Below, in pieces: positions 25,110-34,331 of a stretch of 64,000 bases of DNA (its first letter is position 1; each line of letters starts with the position of its first letter). The stretch comes from Brugia malayi (taxonomy: Eukaryota; Nematoda; Chromadorea; Rhabditida; Onchocercidae), in contig NW_025062479.1 in NCBI RefSeq assembly GCF_000002995.4, positions 7,061,221 to 7,125,220 of the forward strand, read 5' to 3'. Position numbers and translations under genes: made by a program. Below the pieces are notes generated by a model, which searched no databases, was not told where the DNA came from, and saw nothing but the letters and a program-made list of their open reading frames with translations.

Positions 25110-28100
25110 TTAGTAACACAATCTCTCCCTCGTGGGGAGTTCTTTTTACTACATCTCTCGGAGAAGAGTGTTCCCTTTGTGCTCTTTCTTTAAGAGTATT
25201 TAAATATTCCTCTTTCCATATTTCCCAGAAGGCATCGAGGGCCTTTAGTGTATTTGACCAGTATTGAATGAGTTTTTCTCTCGAATCCAATTTATGAGGG
25301 ATAAAATCATCCATTTCATTCTTGTTTTTAGCAGGCATGATTAGATGCGCATTCGGTAGTATAAAGTCAATTGGACGCAATATGATACAATCATCAAAAT
25401 TTACGTAAGTTAGTGGTCGAGTATTCAAAATACTTTCCACTTCCGCTACTAGCGTAATCAATTCCCGTTCCCATAATAACTTTCTGCCGATGGCTCTTTT
25501 CATTGCCCTTTTTGTTAACCCAATAAGTCGCTCATATACTCCTCCGTTCCAAGGCGCCTTTGGTATTATATTTTTCCAGATCATTTTCCTTTCCGCTAGG
25601 AATTCATTTAATTGTTGTTTCACAATGATTTTAAAAATTAACTGGAATTGACCAGCGTTGTCGCTTAAGATTAATTCTGGAAAGCCTCGTCTTGCTGTAA
25701 ATCTTCTGAAAACATGTAAAAAGCTTTCGGCTGAAAGAGTTTCTACTACTTCTAGATGTACAGCTCTTGTTGTGAAACATGTGAATAGTGCTACCCATCT
25801 TTTTGTTAGCCCATTATCACTCCTGATATTCACAGGACCTAAATAGTCTAGTCCTACTCGCGCAAAGGGTCTTGATCTTGTGGTCCGAGATGCTGGAAGA
25901 TCAGCCATAGTTGGTAATTTGAATGGTTTAGTTGTCCAGCGTCTGCACTTCATGCACTTATTCAAGATTCGTTTGACTTCCGTTCTACCTTTTGGGATCC
26001 ATATCGTCGATCTCAGATTTGAGAGTGTATGAGCAATTCCAGCATGATACAGTTGTTCATGTCGTTGCTGAATAAAGAGTTCAGTTATGGTGTTGTGTCT
26101 CGGGAGATATATTGGGTGTAAGTTACTCTCTTTCATTTCAGAGTTAACTACGCGGCTTTTGTATCTCCATAGTTCGTTATCATAGAACAAATTCCATTTG
26201 ATTATTTCATCTTTGGTAACTCCTTCTGACTGTGCTTGTTTGAATAGCACAATTTCTGACAACTCGTAATCCTGTGTTGTCAATATATTCTTTTCTTTCG
26301 TTGCCATCTTTAGCCAAGGAATTTCCCTTTTCATTGTTAATCTTATGAATTTCAGAACCCAACCAGTTGTTCTTATTAATCTTGACCATTTGCTAAAACG
26401 ACTAGCATCTAAGATTCCGAAATGTTTGTTTATGATAATTGGTTCTGTGATGTGGGCCACAATTTCTTCATCCTGGTAATCCTCATTGTAATTGTATTTC
26501 CACTGTGGCCATTTTGATTCGTTTTCTGTTAACCACTTTGGTCCTTTCCACCAAAGATCATATCCTTTTAGTTTATTCGGAGAGATTCCTTTTGTAGCTA
26601 TATCAGCTGGGTTTTGTTCACTTGGGATATATCTAAAATGGATTTTCGCCTTTCGTATTTCTTCTACCCTATTTTGTATGAACGTTGGTAGTAAACGGGA
26701 ACTATTGTGAACCCAATGAAGCGCACATTGAGAATCGGACCATAAAATTGTTATCACGTCCTCAAGCTCTTTTTGTTTTAATACGAATTGTACCATTCTC
26801 ACTCCGATGAGTATTGCCAGTAATTCTAATCGAGGTATTGACATTCCTTTAATTGGCGCAATTCGGGATTTAGCAAACACTAAGAATACTTCTCTTTCTT
26901 GAGTTCGAATGTATAAAGCTGCTGAGTATGCAGCAGTTGATGCGTCAGTAAAAACATGAAATTGTACTTGCTTGGAACAATTTGTTGTGAATCTTGGTAG
27001 ATCCTTTAGTTTCTTTGGCCATTCGTTCGTGAGTAATTTCCACGTGGTTTCATCTTCCTCACTTATAGTTTGATCCCATGAAAGGTTCTTTTTCCACAAA
27101 GTTTGGAGAAACAATTTGAATCTTATCAGTATAGGAACTATGAATCCTAGTGGGTCATATTGTGAGGCTACGAATTGCAATATAATTCTTTTAGTTAATT
27201 TCTTACCAAACCATGGTTTTAACGTTACTTGAATGATATCTTGTTTGTGGTACCAATTGAGACCTAGAATTTTTTTAATTGAACTTACCTCTGCTCGATC
27301 TTGTACCGGAAGTTTTTCATTGACTTCTTGGTCGTTAGAGAGAAATTCCCGTACATTCATTGATGCTTCATTGAATATAATTTTAATTTCCTTATAATTG
27401 GAAAGAGCTTCGTTGGTTCCTTTGGTTGGTATTATAATGTTATCGACATAGAGATTTTTCCTTAACTCGAGTGCGATTTTGCTTTTACAAGTTTCCAAAT
27501 GATAATTGAGTGTAGCGGACAATAAAAATGGAGATGATACAATTCCAAATGGAACTCGTTGGAAACGGTAACAACTTACGTTTTCTTCGTTAACTGGACT
27601 TCGAATGTCTTTCAACCAAAGAAATCGAGTGCAGTTTCTATCTGTTGGATGCAATTCTATTTGCAAGAACGCCTTTTCTACGTCTGCTATTATTACATTT
27701 TTCATTGTACGGAAACGTAGCAAAACTCCAACCAAATCAGGGAGTGTTATTGGTCCCCGATATAAAACATCATTTAAACTTTTCATTCCTTTACAATGAG
27801 CTGATGCATCATAAACTATCCTCAGATTTGTCGTGGTTTTATTTGGTGTTATTACTTCGTGATGAGGCAGATAATGAATAATACCAACTTCATTCATTTC
27901 CGATGACACTTTCTCAATTATATTGGAATTGAGTTGTTCTTCAATAGTTTGATTGTATCGACTTAGTAATTGAGGTTTCATTTGAAGCCTCCTAATTAAC
28001 GACTTTAATCTTCCAAGGCAAAGTCCGAAATTATCGCTTAGTTTGTTCTTTGAATCTTTCCAAGGCCAACAAACTTGATATCTTCCCTTGTCCCTAGTGA

Positions 28101-30204
28101 TAGTTTGTTTAAATTGCTGCAATGCTTTTTCATCATTGTCAGAGTTTATTTTGTCTTGTATACCCATTAATTCCAGTTTCCAAAAGTGATCTAAGTCTGG
28201 AATATTGACGGCATTGACTTGAGAAATCGGACTTACTGATGTGGTTTCTGAAATACTGTCGTGTATTTCATTTATATACCCACTTCCAGCTATTATAGGT
28301 CCAACCTTTGTATGGATCAATGAAAATCCTGATTTTAAGTTCTCTGCTTGGTCAAACTGGATAAACTTGAAGAAGTGATCCGCACCTATGAGTATGTCCG
28401 GTTGTTTCCATTTGTTTTTGAAATTACTAAACTGATTTCGTTTGTCTATCATCAACAATTCCTTTTTGTTTAGATTAACTACTTGCAATTCATTCGTCAA
28501 GTGGTTAACTGTTATTACATCTAATCGGATTATTTCTTTATTTCCAATTTTTACTCCGATTTCAGTTTTAGTAGTGATACACGTTTTTGGCGTCTTATCA
28601 CCAAATGAAGCAATTTTTATTTCCATTTCGTTAGTTTCTTGTAGATTCAATCGATAAGCCAAATCCTTTGATATGAACGATAATTGAGAACCAATATCGA
28701 ATAGAATTAAAGCCTTTTGTTGGATTTTTGGGCGATTTGGATTGGTTACATTTATTTCCTTACATAACAGTAAGGTTCGCTTTTTCCATTGATTTCCTTT
28801 TTCGGTAATGGAGTTAGCGATTGTGACTGAACCCAACCTTTCTTTGTTGGAATCCACTGCTTGCGTGAGTTCCTTGTAGTTGTTGGGACACAGTGCTGTA
28901 TTGTGTGGACTTTTACAATGGAAACACAAAGGTTTCCCTTTTTTACAATCACTTGTTGCATGTCCTTTTCGTAAACATTTGAAACATGCAGTGATTTCTC
29001 TCAAACGTTCCATCCGGAGTTTGAGAGTGGGATAGATGTTACATTCATTGTTCCAGTGGTCCTTATTGCAAAATACGCATGGTTTCCTTTTCCCATTTAT
29101 AGAAATTTTTCCTGGAACCTTTTTTGATTTGATTGTATTATCTCCCTTTGTTTGGTTGATTGTGGCGAAAGCTGACGTTTCGCCTCTAACATTATTTTTG
29201 TTTGTTTTCTTCTCCCTTGTGTCTGCTTGACTTCTAGCAACTTCTTCATTTCTTAGAACTAGTTTTGTCAGGTACTGCCGGATATCCTTAACTGACCAAC
29301 TCGTCGAATCCTCTTTCAATTGGTATAATTTATCAATTATCCACGCTGGTAGTTTATTTTCAATTGTAATTTCGATGCTTGAATGCTCTAAATTTTCACC
29401 TATAGCTTCCAGTTGTCGAAATGTTCTCTCCATGGCTTCTATGGTTGCTTTCCACTCTCGGTCATTTTTTTTGATGGTATTCAACTCGTTGTAGAGTGAT
29501 TTCTTTATAAGGAAAGGTTTACCATATTTCTCTTTTAGTAAACCTATTATAACATCGTAGTTTTCTGGCGCTATATCATAACCTCTTACAGATAACAAAG
29601 CATCTCCTTTAAGACATGATATCAGATAGTTTAACTTTTGAATATCTGGGATGCTTTGCTCATGGACTGCTGCCTTGAAACTACACCAAAATTGCCTCCA
29701 CAATTTTGGATCCCCACTAAACGTTATTAGTGGTAATTGAGGAAGTTTTATTTCTGCTTGATTTGTGTGAATCATACTATTCTTTGGAAATGATTCTTTG
29801 ACCTCTTCTTGTTTTAAATGTTGTAGTACCGAGCAATATTCATCAGTATGTATTTTAAGGGTAATAATAGTTTCTCTTGTTCTAGTGATTAAACTTAAAA
29901 TACCTTGTGGATCGTCAACCATATTGGCGTATTTCGTCTCCTCTTCCTTTCTCCTCGTTGCTATTGTCAAGCTCTGAATATTATCCAGCCAATTTTGATT
30001 AGCTGTTTCGAGTAACCCAGCATAATATTCGAGATGTGCGATCTTCTCCTTGACGATTCGCAATTTAATTTCGTATTGATGCTGAAGTTCCCCTCGTGAT
30101 AGTGTTTGAGACGGGGAGGTCAGATCGAGTTCACTTGCTTCTTTAAGAAGTTCTAGAGTTCTCGACTTCGATAATTCGCTTCCTTTTCTTATACTGTCGG
30201 ACAT
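24952..30204 (-). CDS. BEL/Pao gag-pol polyprotein, 1750 aa
   Basis: Makes the particle and enzymes for retrotransposition. In order: coiled-coil-like gag N-terminus; gag core with GDPKLWRQFW (about 165-175); Cys/His cluster (CVFCNKDHWNNEC) and zinc knuckle CFKCLRKGHATSDC (about 375-425); aspartic protease at about 500 with FDIGSQLSF, where families usually show D-S/T-G; reverse transcriptase with FQRVPFGIVSSPF and YVDN at about 921 in place of the commoner YVDD; RNase H with FTDAS (about 1086), ELLAI and LWSDSQ; integrase with an HHCC zinc finger (HAG..KCMKCRRW), then GLDYLGP, LSDNAGQF and YERLIG giving D-D-E (about 1455, 1516, 1556). No internal stop. The start is 24 bases after the LTR, overlapping the primer-binding site. 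Only the last 46 or so residues are off-frame. Confidence 0.95.
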   Translation of the reverse strand: MSDSIRKGSELSKSRTLELLKEASELDLTSPSQTLSRGELQHQYEIKLRIVKEKIAHLEYYAGLLETANQNWLDNIQSLTIATRRKEEETKYANMVDDPQGILSLITRTRETIITLKIHTDEYCSVLQHLKQEEVKESFPKNSMIHTNQAEIKLPQLPLITFSGDPKLWRQFWCSFKAAVHEQSIPDIQKLNYLISCLKGDALLSVRGYDIAPENYDVIIGLLKEKYGKPFLIKKSLYNELNTIKKNDREWKATIEAMERTFRQLEAIGENLEHSSIEITIENKLPAWIIDKLYQLKEDSTSWSVKDIRQYLTKLVLRNEEVARSQADTREKKTNKNNVRGETSAFATINQTKGDNTIKSKKVPGKISINGKRKPCVFCNKDHWNNECNIYPTLKLRMERLREITACFKCLRKGHATSDCKKGKPLCFHCKSPHNTALCPNNYKELTQAVDSNKERLGSVTIANSITEKGNQWKKRTLLLCKEINVTNPNRPKIQQKALILFDIGSQLSFISKDLAYRLNLQETNEMEIKIASFGDKTPKTCITTKTEIGVKIGNKEIIRLDVITVNHLTNELQVVNLNKKELLMIDKRNQFSNFKNKWKQPDILIGADHFFKFIQFDQAENLKSGFSLIHTKVGPIIAGSGYINEIHDSISETTSVSPISQVNAVNIPDLDHFWKLELMGIQDKINSDNDEKALQQFKQTITRDKGRYQVCWPWKDSKNKLSDNFGLCLGRLKSLIRRLQMKPQLLSRYNQTIEEQLNSNIIEKVSSEMNEVGIIHYLPHHEVITPNKTTTNLRIVYDASAHCKGMKSLNDVLYRGPITLPDLVGVLLRFRTMKNVIIADVEKAFLQIELHPTDRNCTRFLWLKDIRSPVNEENVSCYRFQRVPFGIVSSPFLLSATLNYHLETCKSKIALELRKNLYVDNIIIPTKGTNEALSNYKEIKIIFNEASMNVREFLSNDQEVNEKLPVQDRAEVSSIKKILGLNWYHKQDIIQVTLKPWFGKKLTKRIILQFVASQYDPLGFIVPILIRFKLFLQTLWKKNLSWDQTISEEDETTWKLLTNEWPKKLKDLPRFTTNCSKQVQFHVFTDASTAAYSAALYIRTQEREVFLVFAKSRIAPIKGMSIPRLELLAILIGVRMVQFVLKQKELEDVITILWSDSQCALHWVHNSSRLLPTFIQNRVEEIRKAKIHFRYIPSEQNPADIATKGISPNKLKGYDLWWKGPKWLTENESKWPQWKYNYNEDYQDEEIVAHITEPIIINKHFGILDASRFSKWSRLIRTTGWVLKFIRLTMKREIPWLKMATKEKNILTTQDYELSEIVLFKQAQSEGVTKDEIIKWNLFYDNELWRYKSRVVNSEMKESNLHPIYLPRHNTITELFIQQRHEQLYHAGIAHTLSNLRSTIWIPKGRTEVKRILNKCMKCRRWTTKPFKLPTMADLPASRTTRSRPFARVGLDYLGPVNIRSDNGLTKRWVALFTCFTTRAVHLEVVETLSAESFLHVFRRFTARRGFPELILSDNAGQFQLIFKIIVKQQLNEFLAERKMIWKNIIPKAPWNGGVYERLIGLTKRAMKRAIGRKLLWERELITLVAEVESILNTRPLTYVNFDDCIILRPIDFILPNAHLIMPAKNKNEMDDFIPHKLDSREKLIQYWSNTLKALDAFWEIWKEEYLNTLKERAQREHSSPRDVVKRTPHEGEIVLLNEPEIPRGVETSQNKRNQNRKGWRSEKCLDRITERKNTQQTGEYVIPTGSQR

Positions 30205-30205
30205 G

Positions 30206-30223
30206 TCCCGGCTCGTGGCACCA
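30206..30223 (-). promoter_or_regulatory. Primer-binding site
   Basis: On the minus strand TGGTGCCACGAGCCGGGA lies 4 bases after the 5' LTR. The TGG start pairs with the CCA end of a tRNA. I cannot name the tRNA with confidence. The same motif, more or less decayed, precedes the old LTRs at 23783 and 42782. Confidence 0.85.
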
Positions 30224-30227
30224 AAAT

Positions 30228-30719
30228 TGTAGTGGAAGCAAAAATGTTTTTGGAAACAACCTTTATGATTTGGTTAAATTGTTATTCGGGGGAGAAGTTT
30301 GATGTCAGGGAGATGTGTTGGATGCCAGCTAAATATTTGGGCAACAATTGAATAAAACTGATTCGGAGGATTGGATGATTTAAAAACAGATCTAATTGAC
30401 AATAGTATGGTTATAAATCTACATTGATGTTAGACAATGATCCAAACAAAGGAGAGGAGGTGCTTGCATGGGCACCAGTTGCTAATAAAGAGCTTATTAG
30501 ATAACCGCATGATTATGATAGCTAACAAAGAACAATGTAGATATCCTCATGATTGTAAGGATTGCTAACAAAGAACGATGTAAATTGTTTCAATATGTAG
30601 AAGCATAAATTTGGAAACAAAGAGTCCGAAGTATAAGCATTATTTGCGGAAATTACGTAGATATCTTTACTACAATTTGCAACTCATATTTTTAGATCGC
30701 GATATTAAAATCCGCGACA
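30228..30719 (-). repeat. 5' LTR of the young BEL/Pao element
   Basis: 492 bp. Identical to the 24306-24798 copy except for one missing A. It would carry the promoter driving gag-pol leftwards. Confidence 0.97.
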
Positions 30720-30724
30720 ATATG
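30720..30724. repeat. Target-site duplication, right copy (ATATG)
   Basis: Matches 24301-24305. Confidence 0.9.
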
Positions 30725-33700
30725 AATGTTATATATCAGTGAAAAAGTAGTTATTCTGAATTATTTATTCTTTTCCCTTACTATATTGCGTGTTTGATTG
30801 AGATTCAGACGACCATGGTATTTACTCTTTTATCATTATGCATGTGTTTTTTTTCTATTTGTTTCATATATTCCTGACAGTAAATGAAAAATGTGGAGCT
30901 CGTTTGCTATTAACTTGCATTTATTTTGAGGTTATTTGTTTCATTAATTTTACTTTATTTCGATTTTTTCTTTTTCATTAAGCTATCATATTGTTATAAA
31001 AGTTGTGGAATTCTCTAACGAATGTCATTATCGATATTTGCGTAATCACGACATAAACCGTGATTACGCTATGTACAAATTTATCACAAAGGGTTTTTCC
31101 CGTGTTGGTTCCAATTACATTTTTTTTCTTTTTGCTACGTCAGTATTTTGCTCTGATATATTTGGATCTAACTTTTTTGTTTTGATAATAAAGTGGGAAC
31201 CATCACTGCAAACCCTCGTTTAAAGTTAACCTACATTTAACGTCATTTACTTTCCCTTTATTCAACCCGTTGTAGTGTTTGGTTACTTTCTGTGAGCTTG
31301 TTAATTATTGGATATCAATTCAGTTGTGTGAAAAACAAATTCTCATGTCATGATATTATTGAAATGTGGTTATACGACCTTTTAAATTATTGTTCACCTG
31401 TATTATTTGGTGAAATATGGGGAAGAGGACATGCTTTTTAATATAAAGAATTAAAAAAATGCAGGTGAACTCCTCTGAGTTGTTTTAGTGAATCGAACAA
31501 ACCACTTTCTTTAAGCTATTAATATAGGTTAGCAATTTTTGTGTGAAAGTGTCTGTACTTAATTAGGAAATAGGTAGGGTAAATTCACCAGTATTAATTT
31601 ACCAATTCACTATTCCATATATATATATATATATATATATATATCATGGTTCGAAATTATTGTTCACCTCTAATAAACATACTAATAGTTACGAATTTAT
31701 TATTGCTTCTTGCCTATTGTTTATTTGTTTCTCTTTTTTTTATACTCTGCTATACCACGACAATCCATAAATTTCTTAGTTCTTTTCTGCGTAATGAATA
31801 ACTGGATAACTGTGTTCACAAATCCCGATATAATATTTAGGCAACAGGGTAGTAGTTGGAACTGAAAATAGCTTTGTTACAATCCATTTGTTGTTTTTTC
31901 AAGAATGTTGTGATAATAAGTTATATGTGGACGGGTGAATCATCATTTGTATCTATTTCCCGATCAAATGGAGACACTTTCACACGAAAAATTTTATCTG
32001 CAAAATTTACCGTTAAAATTCTCAGCAGCCCTGGTGGACATAAGGTACAATTTAGCGAAGTGTTTGCTAGCAGTCGGCATGAATTATTTTTAGGAGTAGA
32101 TGCAAACGACAAGCACTGATGTCATGAGCTGTCGATACAAAACTATAAAAAGGAACAAAATCTTTGTTCTCAACAATTTTAGCCCAGGAAATCATTTCTT
32201 TTCCTACTTAGTGCTTTATATGCATTTGCTATACTTGTCATCAAAATTTTAAAAACATAGCAGAAAATTCCATATTATTGGAACCATATTGATGTTTGTT
32301 GAAGATTTTCTTCCAGCAACTCATCTTGTTGTGATGTATCCAGCCGTCGATTGTGTATTTGAAAAAATATGCGATACAAATGTGTGATAGTTGAAGCGCC
32401 AAGAAGTCTTGAAAAAAATTTTTTCCGTGTACTGTTTGAGTTTTTTCGATTAACTTTTTTCAGTGAAACGCTTTCATGTGAAGATATTTTGATCTCGATT
32501 TTATGGAAAAGCCACACCTAAATCTCAGTTGTACAAACTGATGGAGGTCTCCCGTGGTCAGTTATGGTCATAAAAAGTAATGTTTTAAGGAAAATAATCA
32601 CGTTCGAAATTTCTTTTTGTTATTTTGAAAACATACATAACGGTTTAGGTTTCAATATAAATGTTATATTGCCGTCATTACACGGTGTACGAAAAGTCCA
32701 CTTCTTTGATGTTTGAATAAGTTCTTGATTTTCTGTATCTCTTTTATTTTTAATTATCGTCTAGGTATCCTCGTTAGTTTTTGTTATGCCGATATACGAA
32801 CCTTGATGTTCTATTTACAAAGTCAAATTCCATAGCATATTTGGCCGTCAGTTTTCCTTAGTCCACAGTTTCTTTTTGCTCCAAAGTCTTTTAGGTTGTC
32901 TTGAGTTAACGAGAGGAAATGCGTGCATAGATTGCTTCTTCTATATCACGGCTTTATGTATGACCTGGAAATGGTCAAACTTTGTACTCTCCCTCAAGCA
33001 TCGATGGCAAACTATTATTAACGGTTGTCAGCATCAACTTTTGCGTAAACGTTGCTCTCTAACTTTATCTATAACCGAAATCATGTGCGCATAGTATAAA
33101 TGATAAATTATTCTTACAGTTTTGAATAAATGAAGCAGAAAACTACCTAGGTGAACGATACTTGATAATGGGTGGAATAGCGAAGAAGAAATATGATGTA
33201 GAAAGGAATCGTAGCAAGTAGATAGTGTTATGGTTATGATTCCACGATATCTAGTCATCACTCTTTCGCTGTAACAAATGCGGGAATATAAGGAGATCAG
33301 TCAGCATTTCAATAGAACATACACTACCATTAAAGTGTGAATCATCTGCATAAGATATAATCGCTAATTTATTCTTTAATTTATTCCATTTTGTTTCTTC
33401 CTCATCCAGCCTTATTGGTGTCTCTATGCAAAACAAAGTTCAATAATCATCATAAAACACTATTTCAGTATCATCGACTAATTAGATCAATAAGTACTGA
33501 TGCCATAAGCAAGCAGGGAGTATTGCAGGTTTTCAACAAATCTAATTATCTGCTTAAAGCTATTCAAATCATTCTTCATTTCAATATTCATTCCATCATT
33601 CCAAACCATGGAATCAAACTGCGTTTTTCTTATTTGCACGAACGAACATACCGTAATAGAGGCATGACCTATTGAACAAAAATGGTGTTCGTTTCAACTG

Positions 33701-33811
33701 AATTGATATCTTCCCTGAACGAGTGATGTTTTTTCTTAGAGCATTCATTGCGACATGTACTTCATAACTTTAACAAGTTTTTTCGTGGAAATTAATATTG
33801 CTGAAAAATTT
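30725..33811. other. Intergenic, no supported gene
   Basis: AT-rich. The open frame at 31856-32119 (contains FTRKILSAKFTVKILSSPGG) has no recognised family and no clear splice frame. A simple (AT)n tract is at 31617-31646. Confidence 0.4.
31617..31646 (+). repeat. (AT)n microsatellite
   Basis: About 15 uninterrupted AT units. Confidence 0.95.
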
Positions 33812-34331
33812 TGAAGATTTAAGAATATTACTTTTCGGGAGACGTTGTTGATTTCGGGATGATTCGCTGGATGAAGTGTAAATTTGTAGAATAACAGAGG
33901 AATATAATAATTCCTTTATTAGAAGAAATAAAGTACAATGATTTGACAGAGACGAGTCGTAGTTGTATCACAAACTTGTCGAAAGCGAATCCGTCGTTTC
34001 CTTTACCAAACTTGTCGAGAGGCGAAGACTCGTTGATCTATCTTTGTTCTTAGATCAAACAAACAATGCTCCCTTTTTTGGCGCTTAGTGAAAACAATGC
34101 CGCCTTATTGATAATACAAAATAATGGCACCTTATTAATGATTATAGCAAGCAAATATGAAGAAACAAAATATATGTAGTAGATAAAAAATGTTACATGA
34201 TAGCACTGCTAAAGAGTAATCGGTCTTAAAACAAAAAGCTCAAAGTACAAACATTACTTGTAAAATTTCATATATCGTATTTCTTACTCTCATATAGTAG
34301 TTTAGTGTTTTGCGACATAAAATTCGCGACA
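33812..34331. repeat. Solo LTR-like sequence, BEL/Pao-related
   Basis: About 520 bp with TG..CA ends. The left part (gaagatttaagaatattactttt, then tcgggatgattcg and ggaatataataattccttt) aligns with the old LTR at 23783, and the right end 'ataaaattcgcgaca' matches the LTR ends of the family. No internal region lies on either side. Flanks (aattt / attgc) do not form a clean duplication, so the borders may be a few bases off or decayed. Inside, 'caaacttgtcga' occurs twice about 45 bp apart within a CG-richer block. Confidence 0.65.

Larger units (their letters stand above)
24306..30719 (-). mobile_element. Full-length BEL/Pao LTR retrotransposon, very young
   Basis: A 6.4-kb element on the minus strand: 5' LTR 30228-30719, primer-binding site, one gag-pol frame of 1750 codons, short polypurine tract, 3' LTR 24306-24798. 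It is flanked by the 5-bp duplication ATATG. Reading both LTRs base by base, I find them identical except for one extra A in the left copy (ggaaacaaacc against ggaaacaacc). Gag with zinc knuckles, protease, reverse transcriptase, RNase H and integrase are in the order protease-RT-RNase H-integrase, with the BEL/Pao style of gag. The only break seen is a frameshift near the C-terminus. Near-identical LTRs imply recent insertion. It landed 108 bp from an older copy of a related family. Confidence 0.97.

Noticed and set aside
25658..29230. Several plus-strand frames of 60-78 codons
   Set aside because: All are antisense shadows of the BEL/Pao gag-pol frame.
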